From positions 2,666,001-2,730,000 of the forward strand of contig NZ_JASD01000008.1 in assembly GCF_000622385.1 (NCBI RefSeq): a stretch of DNA of 64,000 nucleotides, given 5' to 3'. Position 1 is the stretch's first letter. Every line of letters starts with the position of its first letter. This document shows, piece by piece, positions 41,694 to 51,830 of the stretch. The stretch comes from Sulfitobacter noctilucicola. GTDB taxonomy: Bacteria; Pseudomonadota; Alphaproteobacteria; Rhodobacterales; Rhodobacteraceae. Position numbers and translations under genes: made by a program. The notes beneath the pieces are model-generated. The model saw nothing but the letters and a program-made list of their open reading frames with translations, searched no databases and was not told where the DNA came from.

Positions 41694-44264
41694 ATGCTGC
41701 ACCGGAACGCAGAAGGTGCCGCAGTGCAGAATGATCCCAATACCACGCTGGTGACGCAGACCGCGCCCATCGCCAACGCAACCCATGGCGGGCGGGCAAA
41801 ATGCCTGCAACGTCTGGTCCGGCTCGATCTGCCTGTGCCGCGCACGGTCGCGATTTCCTTTTCTGCCGTCCAGAAGATCGCCAAGGGCGAGATGCCCGAT
41901 GTGGCAGGCATTGTTGCGCAGATGCCGTCCGGCGCTTTGATGTGTGTGCGACCGTCCAGCGAAGACCCCGATTGGGGCGGGCCGGGGGCTGTTCTGAACA
42001 TCGGGATCAACAACAAACGGTTTCAGGAATTATGTACCGTCATTGGAGAGGATGCCGCGGCAGCGCTTTATACCCGATTTGTGCACGGCTACGCGATCAA
42101 CGTGGCACGACTTGATCCCGATATGTTCGATGAAGTCAGCGGGCAGGGCCGTGCCGCGCTGGAGGAATCCTTGCGGGCCTATGAGGCCGAAACCGAAGAA
42201 GAGTTTCCTCAGGACCCCACGGTTCAGCTGGCCGGTGTGTTGCGCTCCATGGCGCGGGCCTGGGATGGCACGTCGGCGCGGCTGTTGCGGCAGGCAAAAG
42301 GGGCACCTGCAGATGCGGGTCTTGGGCTGGTCGTGCAGCAAATGGCCTTCGGCGTGGGGGTTGGGCAATGCGGGTCAGGTGTCCTGCAACTCGTGGACAG
42401 TGACACTGGCCTGCGTCAGGTCACGGGGCGTTACCTCAGTCAGTCTCAGGGTCGCGATGCGATGCAGGGCGACAGTGCATCGCTTTATCTCGGGCGGGAT
42501 CCGCGCGGTCCATCGCTTGAGGAGCTGGCACCAGAAGCCTATGCAAAGCTGTTGGAGCATGCAGCCCTGATGCGCACCCGGTTGCGCGCCGAGATGCAGG
42601 TGGAATTCGTCATCGAAGGCGGAGAGTTGCATATTCTGGACGGCATGCGCGTGGCGCGATCCTCGCGGGCAGCGGTACGCATTGCAGTCGCCTTGGCCGA
42701 CGAAGGCATCATTCCACGCGAAGAGGCTTTGATGCGGGTTGAGCCGCGCACCCTGACCGAATTACTCCACCGTCAGATTGATCCGCGCGTAAGGCGGGAC
42801 GTGATCGGGCGCGGGATCGCCGCCAGCCCGGGCGCGGCGACCGGCAAGATCGTATTCTCCGCCAATGACGCCCAAGCCTATGCCGCACGCAATGAACCCT
42901 GCGTGCTGATCCGCCGCGAGACATCACCAGAAGATATTCGCGGTATGCACGCCGCCAAAGCCGTTTTGACAGAGCGTGGCGGCGTCACCAGCCACGCAGC
43001 CGTGATCGGGCGCGGTCTGGGCCTGCCTTGCGTGGTCGGCGTGTCGAATATGAAATTCAACCTTGTGCAAAAGCAACTGGTCACCAAGGACGGGCGTGTG
43101 TTCAACGAGGGTGATGAAATCACCGTGGACGGCTCAAGCGGTCAAATTCTTGCCGGTGCGGCACAGATGCAAGAGGCGGCACTGGACGAGAATTTCAACC
43201 GGCTGATGTCATGGGCCGAGGATGCGGCGGATATCGGGGTGCGCGCAAATGCAGATACGCCGGCCGATGCGCAGACGGCGCGGAACTTCAATGCACATGG
43301 CATCGGATTGTGCCGCACCGAGCATATGTTTTTTGAGGCGGGTCGCCTGACCGTGATGCGCGAAATGATCTTTGCCGAGACCGGTGAGGACCGCCGCGCG
43401 GTTCTGGAACGCCTGCTGCCGATGCAGCGCGACGATTTCAAAGAGCTTTTCCGTATTATGCAGGGCCAGCCGGTTTGTATCCGCCTGTTCGATCCGCCGC
43501 TGCATGAATTCCTGCCCATGCACCGGGCAGGGCAGCGCGAACTTGCAGAAGCTCTGAACCTGCCGCTTTCCGATGTGACGCGGCGGATTGAGGCGATGTC
43601 GGAATACAACCCGATGCTCGGATTGCGCGGCGTGCGTTTGGGCGTCACGGTTCCCGAAATCTACGAGATGCAAGCGCGGGCGATTTTTGAAGCCACCGTA
43701 GAAGCCAGCCGCAGTGGCGAGCCGGTGGTGCCGGAGATCATGATCCCGCTGGTGTCTGCACGGCGCGAGGTTGAACTGGTCAAAACGGCGATTGATGCGG
43801 TTGCCTCTGCGGTGCGCACCGAACAGGACGCCAGCTTTGAATACCGCCTGGGGATCATGGTCGAGACGCCACGTGCCGCGTTGCGTGCGGGAGAGATCGC
43901 GCCGCATTGCGCGTTCCTGAGTTTCGGAACGAACGATCTGACCCAGATGACCTACGGCCTCTCCCGTGATGACGCGGGACGCTTTATGTCGGACTATGTG
44001 CAGCAGGGTGTATTCTCCGAAGATCCGTTTCACATGCTTGATACCGAAGGTGTCGGAGAGCTTTTGAAGCTGGGGTCGGAACGCGGGCGGGCCGCGCAAC
44101 CGGGCATCACAATTTCGCTCTGCGGGGAGCACGGCGGCAACCCCGAATCGATTGCTTTCTGTCGGGATGCGGGATTTGACTATGTTTCGTGCTCTCCATT
44201 CCGTGTTCCGGTCGCACGATTGGCTGCCGCGCAATTGGCGATCAGACACAAGATCGGGTACTAA
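41694..44264 (+). CDS. Pyruvate phosphate dikinase-like protein with altered ATP site
   Basis: The product is 856 residues. The phosphohistidine domain (TERGGVTSHAAVIGRG, His434) and the PEP/pyruvate barrel with SLCGEHGGNPESIAF (catalytic Cys region near the C-terminus) look intact. The N-terminal ATP-grasp part is divergent. The family LQTR sequence after the IE-G-x-L block is replaced by ILDGMR (314-319), and the Gly-rich SMPGMMDT loop reads DWGGPGAV. It may be impaired in ATP use or be a distinct PEP-utilising enzyme. A GTG at 41724 is an alternative start. It follows glyS in this cluster. Confidence 0.85.
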   Translation: MLHRNAEGAAVQNDPNTTLVTQTAPIANATHGGRAKCLQRLVRLDLPVPRTVAISFSAVQKIAKGEMPDVAGIVAQMPSGALMCVRPSSEDPDWGGPGAVLNIGINNKRFQELCTVIGEDAAAALYTRFVHGYAINVARLDPDMFDEVSGQGRAALEESLRAYEAETEEEFPQDPTVQLAGVLRSMARAWDGTSARLLRQAKGAPADAGLGLVVQQMAFGVGVGQCGSGVLQLVDSDTGLRQVTGRYLSQSQGRDAMQGDSASLYLGRDPRGPSLEELAPEAYAKLLEHAALMRTRLRAEMQVEFVIEGGELHILDGMRVARSSRAAVRIAVALADEGIIPREEALMRVEPRTLTELLHRQIDPRVRRDVIGRGIAASPGAATGKIVFSANDAQAYAARNEPCVLIRRETSPEDIRGMHAAKAVLTERGGVTSHAAVIGRGLGLPCVVGVSNMKFNLVQKQLVTKDGRVFNEGDEITVDGSSGQILAGAAQMQEAALDENFNRLMSWAEDAADIGVRANADTPADAQTARNFNAHGIGLCRTEHMFFEAGRLTVMREMIFAETGEDRRAVLERLLPMQRDDFKELFRIMQGQPVCIRLFDPPLHEFLPMHRAGQRELAEALNLPLSDVTRRIEAMSEYNPMLGLRGVRLGVTVPEIYEMQARAIFEATVEASRSGEPVVPEIMIPLVSARREVELVKTAIDAVASAVRTEQDASFEYRLGIMVETPRAALRAGEIAPHCAFLSFGTNDLTQMTYGLSRDDAGRFMSDYVQQGVFSEDPFHMLDTEGVGELLKLGSERGRAAQPGITISLCGEHGGNPESIAFCRDAGFDYVSCSPFRVPVARLAAAQLAIRHKIGY

Positions 44265-44379
44265 ACGGCTCTAATCGCGCAACCTATGGCAGCAATAGGC
44301 GGGTTTCGGCAAAGCCGGATGTGGCAGGGTTTACCCCGTGAAACTTTGCGGCTAGGCGCTGGCGCAACAGAAATGACCC

Positions 44380-45033
44380 ATGAGTTCTTTTATGCTGCCG
44401 CTTCGCTCCCGTTTGCTTGCCCTGATTTTGGGCTCTTTGTCCCTGGTCCCGATGACCGCACATGCCTCCTCCGAGACCGCTCAGAAGCTGGCACGGGTAG
44501 AACAGTCCGGGCTTGAAGCCGCAGGCAAGAAACGGGTCGAAGAGTTGCTCGTGCAACCAGCCGCAGCAAAGACCGGTGTCGAATTTTCACGCAGCTGGAT
44601 TGATTCACAACCCAAAGCAAGCGGTTCGGCGCAGTGGCGCTGTCTGGCCGAAGCGCTCTATTTTGAAGCGCGGGGCGAGACGGTCAAAGGCCAGTTTGCT
44701 GTTGCAGAAGTAATCATGAACCGTGTGCAATCCGCGCGTTTCCCCGGTTCGCTGTGCGCGGTCATCAATCAGGGGACGGGCAAGAAATACCAATGCCAGT
44801 TTACTTACACCTGCGATGGTCAGGCGGAGGTGATCTCGGAGCCGCGTGCGTTCGCTCGTGTGGGTAAGATCGCCCGGCTGATGCTGGATGGCAAAGTCCC
44901 AAAGCTGACCGAAGGGGCGACCCACTACCATACGACTGCTGTCAGCCCACGCTGGGCGCGGGTTTACACCCGCACGGCGAAAATCGGTGTGCATCTGTTC
45001 TATCGCCATACATGGCGCACGGCATCTAACTGA
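44380..45033 (+). CDS. Cell wall hydrolase, SleB family
   Basis: The product is 217 residues. A signal peptide ends near ASS. The SleB-type catalytic domain starts at WRCLAEALYFEARGE, whose Glu is the expected catalytic acid, and continues with VAEVIMNRVQSARFPGSLCAVINQG, CQFTYTCDG and GATHYHTT. In non-sporulating alphaproteobacteria these enzymes trim peptidoglycan during growth. No clear Shine-Dalgarno is seen. It stands alone between the PPDK-like gene and folB. Confidence 0.9.
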   Translation: MSSFMLPLRSRLLALILGSLSLVPMTAHASSETAQKLARVEQSGLEAAGKKRVEELLVQPAAAKTGVEFSRSWIDSQPKASGSAQWRCLAEALYFEARGETVKGQFAVAEVIMNRVQSARFPGSLCAVINQGTGKKYQCQFTYTCDGQAEVISEPRAFARVGKIARLMLDGKVPKLTEGATHYHTTAVSPRWARVYTRTAKIGVHLFYRHTWRTASN

Positions 45034-45127
45034 CGCAATAATCGTGCGCGGTGCCGGAACCGGACTGGTCAGACAGGTGTGATCTGCTAGACCTGTATCT
45101 GGAACCGACCCAGTAAAGAGACTGCCC

Positions 45128-46051
45128 ATGACCAACGAAGTCCGCCTTGCCTTCGCGCATCCATCAGAGCGTGCGGCGGCAACCGCAGGGGCGGAGCCGC
45201 TGGATCGTATTTCGCTGCGCGACCACACCGTAGAGGTCGAAATCGGTGCCTTTCAGGCGGAGCGCGGTGTCACACAGCGTATTTGTTTTAATGTGGTGGT
45301 CGAGGTGCAGCCGCTGACAGGTCCCATCGATGACGATGTGGACCGCATCCTCAGCTATGACCGAGTGACCGAAGCCATCGCTACAGAGCTGGCGGTCGAG
45401 CGCTTGGCGCTGCTTGAGACGCTGGCGGAGCGTGTGGCCGAACGGATTCTGCTTGAACCACAGGCAATGCGGTGTTTTGTGCGGATCGAAAAGCTGGATC
45501 GCGGGCCTGGTGCGTTAGGGGTCGAGATCGTTCGCGCGAGGGACGGGGATGTTGTGGCTGAGGTCGCGCCCGAAGACACACCGCACCCGGCACTTGTATA
45601 TTTAAGCAATGAGGCCATCGCAGCACCGTTTCTGACCGGTTGGCTCGACCAGCTTGAGGCGCAGGGCAAGCCATTGATCCTTTGTGTTGGCGCGGCGGAC
45701 GCGCCCGCGCCGCAAGTCCCGCACAAGATGGCGCAACGTCGTATCGACCTGCTGGCAATAGAACAAAACGCATGGGTGCTTGCCGCCTGCGACGACCGCT
45801 GCGTCGTTGTGCAAACCCGAACCGAGCTCGACTGGGCGATGAAGAACGGCCAGACTTGCGTTTGGGCACCGTCCAAGATTGTGCTGGATTCGGTGGACAC
45901 GCCTTCTGCACAACCGCGTGACGCTGTGGCATTGGCCGCGTGGTTCGCCGGTACGTTCGAAGCGAGCGATATGCTCGTGGTCGGCGCAGAGCTGCCGCAG
46001 AAAGCCACCGTTGCGCTCAGGTCGATGCCTGTCACGCAAGAGACACTTTGA
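45128..46051 (+). CDS. folB: Dihydroneopterin aldolase with C-terminal kinase-fold-like extension
   Basis: FolB cleaves dihydroneopterin to hydroxymethyl-dihydropterin in folate synthesis. The product is 307 residues, far longer than the usual 120. Residues 25-135 are the aldolase (ISLRDHTVEVEIGAFQAERG, SYDRVTEAI, LLETLAERVAE, VRIEKLDRGPGALGVE with the catalytic Lys). Residues 150-300 form a second domain whose LILCVGAADAP, DDRCVVVQTRTELDWA, VWAPSKIVLDS and RDAVALAAWFAGTFEASDMLVVGAEL resemble the amino-acid-kinase fold. AAAGAG precedes the ATG. The stop is two bases before folP. Confidence 0.88.
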   Translation: MTNEVRLAFAHPSERAAATAGAEPLDRISLRDHTVEVEIGAFQAERGVTQRICFNVVVEVQPLTGPIDDDVDRILSYDRVTEAIATELAVERLALLETLAERVAERILLEPQAMRCFVRIEKLDRGPGALGVEIVRARDGDVVAEVAPEDTPHPALVYLSNEAIAAPFLTGWLDQLEAQGKPLILCVGAADAPAPQVPHKMAQRRIDLLAIEQNAWVLAACDDRCVVVQTRTELDWAMKNGQTCVWAPSKIVLDSVDTPSAQPRDAVALAAWFAGTFEASDMLVVGAELPQKATVALRSMPVTQETL

Positions 46052-46053
46052 AG

Positions 46054-47085
46054 ATGAGAGATACCTATTACCGCCCGATAGTTCAGACCGGTCCGGCGCG
46101 CCCCGCAGGTGCGATGCGGTTGGCGGGCGGGTGGTGCTGGTTCAACCACATCGAAGTTCTGGGCAGGGGGCGTATCCCTTCGATTATTCCGCTTGCCAAT
46201 GCGCCGGATGACATCCTCGACGCGATACACGCGCCGCGCGCTGATGTTGGAGCGCTTTCGATGGATCGACCGCGTGTCATGGGGATCCTCAACGCCACGC
46301 CGGACAGCTTTTCCGACGGCGGGCTGCACGCCGCTGCCAGCGATGCGGTTGCTGCCGGGGTGGCCATGCGGGATGCTGGTGTCGATATTCTTGATATCGG
46401 CGGAGAAAGCACGCGGCCCGGTGCGCAGACCGTTCCCGTGCCGGAAGAGACCAACCGCGTCGTCCCGGTGATCGCAGGGTTGCGAGACGCAGGCGTGGAC
46501 ACGCTGGTTTCCGTCGACACGCGCAAAGCGGAGGTCGCTCGGGCGGCGCTCAATGCGGCAGAGAGTAAAGGCGCTGGCCTTATCAATGACGTCTCCGGAT
46601 TTACCTATGATGCGGCCCTCGCGCCACTGGCAGCAGAAGCGCAAGTGCCGGTATGTGTGATGCACGCGATGGGTGATCCGGCGACCATGCAGCAGGACCC
46701 GCAATATGACGATGTGCTGCTGGACGTTTACGATTTCCTTGAAACGCAGATTGATGCGCTGACCCGCGCAGGCGTTGCGCGCAGCCGCATCATCGCGGAC
46801 CCGGGTATCGGTTTTGGCAAAACATTGCAGCACAACCTGACATTGCTGTCCCGCCTAAGCCTTTTCCACAGTCTTGGTGTGCCGGTTCTGCTGGGCGCGT
46901 CGCGCAAGCGGTTCATCGGGACGATCGGCGGGGAAGAGCAGGCAAAGGCCCGCGCACCAGGGAGTATAGGGGTAGGATTGGCCGCACTTTCCCATGGCAT
47001 CCAGATTCTGCGTGTTCATGATGTGCCCGAAACAATACAGGCAATTGCCCTATGGCGTGCAGCCATGGCAGGAAGACAGATATGA
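46054..47085 (+). CDS. folP: Dihydropteroate synthase
   Basis: FolP joins hydroxymethyl-dihydropterin diphosphate and p-aminobenzoate. The product is 343 residues. The core begins at [17 protein letters not shown], with [49 protein letters not shown] and [11 protein letters not shown]. About 70 extra residues precede the core; they begin [19 protein letters not shown] and may bind a partner. I chose ATG 46054, two bases after the folB stop. The stop overlaps glmM (ATGA), so folB-folP-glmM is one coupled unit. Confidence 0.95.
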   Translation: MRDTYYRPIVQTGPARPAGAMRLAGGWCWFNHIEVLGRGRIPSIIPLANAPDDILDAIHAPRADVGALSMDRPRVMGILNATPDSFSDGGLHAAASDAVAAGVAMRDAGVDILDIGGESTRPGAQTVPVPEETNRVVPVIAGLRDAGVDTLVSVDTRKAEVARAALNAAESKGAGLINDVSGFTYDAALAPLAAEAQVPVCVMHAMGDPATMQQDPQYDDVLLDVYDFLETQIDALTRAGVARSRIIADPGIGFGKTLQHNLTLLSRLSLFHSLGVPVLLGASRKRFIGTIGGEEQAKARAPGSIGVGLAALSHGIQILRVHDVPETIQAIALWRAAMAGRQI

Positions 47086-48425
47086 CAAAACTATTTGGTA
47101 CAGACGGCGTGCGTGGCACGGCAAACACCCATCCAATGACACCTGAAATGGCGCTGCGCATCGGGGCCGCTGTCGGACGGCACTTCCGGCGGGACCACAG
47201 CTCGGTGCACCGTGTCGTGATCGGCAAGGACACGCGTCTGTCTGGTTATATGTTTGAGAACGCGCTGACAGCGGGCCTGACGAGTACAGGCATGAATGTG
47301 CTGTTGCTGGGCCCTGTGCCGACACCTGCCGTTGGTCTGCTGACGCGGTCCATGCGTGCTGATCTGGGCGTGATGATTTCCGCCAGCCACAACCCCGCGC
47401 ATGACAACGGGATCAAATTTTTCGGACCGGATGGCTACAAGCTGTCGGATAAGGTTGAGGCAGAGATTGAAGCACTGGTCGCCAGCGGCGTAGACCCTGC
47501 ACCTGCCTCCGAGATCGGGCGCGCCAAGCGGATCGACGACAGTCGGTTTCGTTATATCGAAAGGGTGAAGTCCTCGTTCCCGCGGCGGATGCGTCTGGAT
47601 GGTCTGAAAGTCGTAATCGACTGTGCCAACGGTGCGGCGCACCATGTGGCCCCGATGACACTTTGGGAATTGGGTGCGGATGTTATTCCGATGGGGGTGG
47701 CACCGAACGGACTCAACATCAACGAAGGCTGCGGATCAACACATCCAGCCGCCGCAGCCGAAATGGTCGTGGCACACGGCGCGGATGTCGGCATCTGTCT
47801 GGATGGCGATGCGGACCGTGTGATCCTTATCGACGAAAAGGGCAACGTCGGCGACGGGGACCAGTTCATGGCGCTGATGGCTGCGCGCTGGGCAGAAGAA
47901 GAGCGCCTGAAAGGTGGTGCTCTCGTCGCCACGGTGATGAGTAATCTGGGACTAGAGCATTTCCTGCAAGACCGTGGGTTGCGGCTGGAGCGGACGAACG
48001 TAGGCGACCGCTATGTGGTGGAGCGTATGCGTCAGGGGGGCTTTAACCTTGGGGGAGAGCAATCCGGTCATATCGTGATGACAGACCATGCAACGACCGG
48101 TGACGGCCTGATGGCGGGCTTGCAGTTCCTTGCCGAAATGGTCCGGTCTGACAAACCGGCGTCTACGCTGATGCACCAATTCGAAAAGGTGCCGCAGTTG
48201 CTCAAGAATGTGCGTTTTGCGGCCGGTCAAACGCCGCTGCAAAACAAATCTGTTATCACCGCGATTGCACAGGCTGAATCCGATTTGTCTGTTGGCGGGC
48301 GTCTGTTGATCCGCACGTCAGGCACCGAACCTCTTGTGCGCGTCATGGCGGAGCATGAGGATGCCGCGCTCATGAACAAAGTGGTCGATATTGTCGTGGC
48401 AGCGGTCGAGGATGCGGTGGCCTAA
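47082..48425 (+). CDS. glmM: Phosphoglucosamine mutase
   Basis: GlmM converts glucosamine-6-phosphate to glucosamine-1-phosphate for peptidoglycan and lipopolysaccharide. The product is 447 residues. It has [12 protein letters not shown], the phosphoserine loop [16 protein letters not shown] with Ser102, the metal-binding [21 protein letters not shown] and the C-terminal phosphate-binding [14 protein letters not shown]. Start and stop of folP overlap by four bases, a common folP-glmM coupling. Confidence 0.97.
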   Translation: MTKLFGTDGVRGTANTHPMTPEMALRIGAAVGRHFRRDHSSVHRVVIGKDTRLSGYMFENALTAGLTSTGMNVLLLGPVPTPAVGLLTRSMRADLGVMISASHNPAHDNGIKFFGPDGYKLSDKVEAEIEALVASGVDPAPASEIGRAKRIDDSRFRYIERVKSSFPRRMRLDGLKVVIDCANGAAHHVAPMTLWELGADVIPMGVAPNGLNINEGCGSTHPAAAAEMVVAHGADVGICLDGDADRVILIDEKGNVGDGDQFMALMAARWAEEERLKGGALVATVMSNLGLEHFLQDRGLRLERTNVGDRYVVERMRQGGFNLGGEQSGHIVMTDHATTGDGLMAGLQFLAEMVRSDKPASTLMHQFEKVPQLLKNVRFAAGQTPLQNKSVITAIAQAESDLSVGGRLLIRTSGTEPLVRVMAEHEDAALMNKVVDIVVAAVEDAVA

Positions 48426-48443
48426 GACAAACCTTATCCCGGC

Positions 48444-49367
48444 TTATCCCGCTTTGCCAAACAGCCGCCGCAATGCGCCGTACTGGCTCAGACCTAATCC
48501 GGCAAGGATCAGCACCATCGCGTAAAGCAACGTGGGGGGCAGTGGTTCGGACAGGATCAACGCGCCCAGAACCACGGACCAGACCGGCACCTGGTAATTG
48601 ACCAGAGACATAAATACAGGCCCCGCGCTGCGCACCACCAATACCCGCAGAAAGTTTGCTGCCGCTGTAGGGACCAGCCCCAAAAACAGCAGCACCAGCA
48701 ATATGTCCGTTGTGGGCATCGGGGGCGGGCCGTCCGCGATCAGCGCAAGCGGGATACTGTAAAGAGATCCGATAAGGAGCAGTATGGTGGCGAGGCCGAT
48801 GGCATCTACGGCGGGCAGGCGACGCATCAGGATGGAACTGAGCGCATAGCAGCTTGATGCACCAAAACAGGCTATTCTACCCGCTGTTTCTAACGTCCCG
48901 CCGTTGGTTTCGAAAGCCTGACCACCGATCAGGATCGCAACACCGATAAAGCCGACGACAAACCCTAAAACCCTGCGCCATGTCATGCGCTCTCCGGGGA
49001 CCAGAAAATGCGCAAGAGGCAGGATTATCAGGGCGGTGGATGCCATGGACACGCCTGCAAATCCGGACGTTACATGCTGTTGGCCCCACGCCAGCAACGC
49101 AAATGGAATGGCACCGCTTAGCCCGCTAATTGCGAAAGTCGTGAGCAGATCAGCCCGCGAAGGGCGGGTGTCAAACAGCAAAAAGCCGCGCCAGGCCCAG
49201 ATGACAAGCATTACAATAGCGGCAAAGCCGATCCGTGATGCTGCAATCCAGAAAGGCGGCATGCCGGTGAGGGCGACTTCGGTCACCAAAAAAGTCCCAC
49301 CCCAGATGAAGGCCAGCGCAGCGATCATCATCCAACTTGCAGCGGTTATTCTGGGGGCGTCATTCAT
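48444..49367 (-). CDS. EamA-family transporter
   Basis: The product is 307 residues with about ten hydrophobic helices in two EamA repeats. FIWGGTFLVTEVALTGMPPFWIAASRIGFA opens the first repeat, and NYQVPVWSVVLGALILSEPLPP marks the second. It is distinct from the EamA protein at 26193. It is convergent with glmM by 18 bases and divergent from the small membrane gene. Substrate unknown. Confidence 0.88.
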   Translation of the reverse strand: MNDAPRITAASWMMIAALAFIWGGTFLVTEVALTGMPPFWIAASRIGFAAIVMLVIWAWRGFLLFDTRPSRADLLTTFAISGLSGAIPFALLAWGQQHVTSGFAGVSMASTALIILPLAHFLVPGERMTWRRVLGFVVGFIGVAILIGGQAFETNGGTLETAGRIACFGASSCYALSSILMRRLPAVDAIGLATILLLIGSLYSIPLALIADGPPPMPTTDILLVLLFLGLVPTAAANFLRVLVVRSAGPVFMSLVNYQVPVWSVVLGALILSEPLPPTLLYAMVLILAGLGLSQYGALRRLFGKAG

Positions 49368-49503
49368 TCGCTGGGCTTAGGAGGCGCGACCGACAGGGTC
49401 AATGTACATTCCGCCGAGTTTGGGGCGATCTTCCGCAGAGCGGAACAAACAGCGTTGTCGCGGCGTTTATTCCCCAAGTTTATTTACACAGGAGACCAAA
49501 CCA

Positions 49504-49674
49504 ATGGACTGGACCTTCCTTATCGGCATCCTTGCCGCCTTCACACTTTTGATCTGGGTCGTGTTTGCATTTGCAAGCAAGCAAATGGTCGAAAAGCGTA
49601 TTGATAACCCGAATGCGCGTAAATCTACGCTCGCTTCAGACAAGTCATCCCACGGTAAGCCCGCGGACGTCTAA
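49504..49674 (+). CDS. Single-pass small membrane protein
   Basis: The product is 56 residues. One transmembrane helix (TFLIGILAAFTLLIWVVFAFA) is followed by a basic, Ser/Lys-rich tail. AGGAG is 8 bases upstream of the ATG and a strong terminator follows, which support a real gene. No family recognised. Confidence 0.7.
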   Translation: MDWTFLIGILAAFTLLIWVVFAFASKQMVEKRIDNPNARKSTLASDKSSHGKPADV

Positions 49675-49679
49675 GTAAA

Positions 49680-49707
49680 AAAAGGCCCGGATTTTTCCGG
49701 GCCTTTT
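49680..49707. terminator. Bidirectional intrinsic terminator between the small membrane gene and ilvC
   Basis: AAAAGGCCCGG and CCGGGCCTTTT form a perfect 11-bp stem around ATTTTT. The arms provide a T-run on both strands, so it can end the rightward small gene and the leftward ilvC transcript, which stop 6 and 24 bases away. Confidence 0.9.
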
Positions 49708-49730
49708 GGTTGTGTCAGACCGGGTCTGGC

Positions 49731-50780
<1,050 letters not shown>

Positions 50781-50863
50781 TCATTCTTGGGTGTTCTGCG
50801 ATGCACCATATGGATGTTTGCGCTTGTGGCCATCGGTGTTCTTTGGGTTTATAGGTCAACCAA

Positions 50864-50877
50864 AGAATAGTTATTCT
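50864..50877. promoter_or_regulatory. Palindrome between ilvC and the Lrp pair, candidate Lrp operator
   Basis: AGAATA-GT-TATTCT is a perfect inverted repeat in the divergent control region, 111 bases from ilvC and 27 bases before the first Lrp/AsnC ATG. It fits the AT-rich dyad type bound by Lrp/AsnC proteins. A further short direct repeat (AAGTGGAAA twice, 50882-50898) lies directly before the ATG. Confidence 0.5.
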
Positions 50878-50903
50878 CCAAAAGTGGAAAAAGTGGAAAA
50901 ATC

Positions 50904-51359
50904 ATGCTTGATGATCAGGATCGTCGCTTGTTGCGCTATTGGCAGGCGGAACCGAGCCTTAGTCCCGGAGAGTTGGCGGAGCGGTGCGGCATGACGCCGG
51001 GCAGGGCGGCGAGGCGGTTGGCGCGGATGGAAGAAGAGGGAATTGTCGAAGGGGTCGGCGCGGTAGTGAACTGGCCCGCGCTAGGCTATGCGGTTGAGGT
51101 GTCCTTGCGCGTTACGCTGGACAAGACCCAAGGCAACGCGTTCGACAGCTTTCTGGAAGCGGCGCGCAAAGTGCCGGAGGTGATCGAAGTGCAGACCTTT
51201 CTGGGGCGGGTGGACGTCCGCTTGTCCATCATTGCGCGGGACATGGCGCATTATCAGCAAATCTATCGCAGCCAGATCCTCAGTCTGCCGCATATCGCTG
51301 ACATTGAGGCACTGATGCATGTGGCGCGGATCAAGTCAGAACAGACATTGCCGTTATGA
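50904..51359 (+). CDS. Lrp/AsnC-family regulator 1
   Basis: The product is 151 residues. The N-terminal winged helix-turn-helix (LSPGELAERCGMTPGRAARRLARMEEEGIVEG) is followed by the RAM ligand domain (VSLRVTLDKTQGNAF, VIEVQTFLGRVDVRLSIIARDMAHY). It is divergent from ilvC. Its stop codon overlaps the start of a second Lrp/AsnC gene by four bases, so the two probably form a heteromer or a linked pair. No strong Shine-Dalgarno precedes the ATG. Confidence 0.92.
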   Translation: MLDDQDRRLLRYWQAEPSLSPGELAERCGMTPGRAARRLARMEEEGIVEGVGAVVNWPALGYAVEVSLRVTLDKTQGNAFDSFLEAARKVPEVIEVQTFLGRVDVRLSIIARDMAHYQQIYRSQILSLPHIADIEALMHVARIKSEQTLPL

Positions 51360-51811
51360 CGCCGCTTGATGATATCGATCGCAAACTGGTGATGGCGCTC
51401 GCCCGGGATGCGCGACAACCGGCCAGTATATTGGGAAAGCGGCTTGGGCTGTCGCAACCTGCAACATGGCGGCGGATCAGGCGGCTGGAAGAGGCAGGGG
51501 TGCTGTCGGGCAGACGACTTCGACTGGATGCGGCAAAGCTGGGCTTTGGCGTCACCGTTTTTCTGGGGATCAAACTGGCCACAAAGGGGCGCGTTAGTCT
51601 TGAGGATTTCGAGCGAGCCGTGTCAGGCATTCCGGAAGTGCAGACCGTGGAGCACGTGCTGGGGCTCTATGATTACCGCTTGCGCGTGGTTGCCCGTGAC
51701 CTTCCGGATTTCGAGCGGGTCTTGCGGCGGCGGATTATGACATTGCCCGGCGCAGGTGAGGTGGAAGCGAATGTCTTGCTAAGCGAAGAGCGGCTCGCGG
51801 GGCCCCTCTAG
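51356..51811 (+). CDS. Lrp/AsnC-family regulator 2
   Basis: The product is 151 residues. Helix-turn-helix: ILGKRLGLSQPATWRRIRRLEEAGVLSG. RAM domain: GVTVFLGIKLATKGRVSLEDFE, QTVEHVLGLYDYRLRVVARDLPDFE. It overlaps the first regulator gene (ATGA), so they are co-translated. It differs clearly from its partner in sequence, which argues against a recent duplication. Confidence 0.92.
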   Translation: MTPLDDIDRKLVMALARDARQPASILGKRLGLSQPATWRRIRRLEEAGVLSGRRLRLDAAKLGFGVTVFLGIKLATKGRVSLEDFERAVSGIPEVQTVEHVLGLYDYRLRVVARDLPDFERVLRRRIMTLPGAGEVEANVLLSEERLAGPL

Positions 51812-51830
51812 CAGTGCTCGCGCCAACGCT

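Noticed and set aside
43209..44249. 346-codon frame opposite the PPDK-like gene
   Set aside because: Antisense shadow; the sense strand shows intact phosphotransfer and barrel motifs.
45355..46833. 492-codon frame opposite folB-folP
   Set aside because: It spans two conserved genes on the other strand and their junction; no domain is visible.
49402..49503. Upstream extension of the small membrane protein frame
   Set aside because: The AGGAG site and hydrophobic helix place the start at 49504; the extension has no ribosome site.
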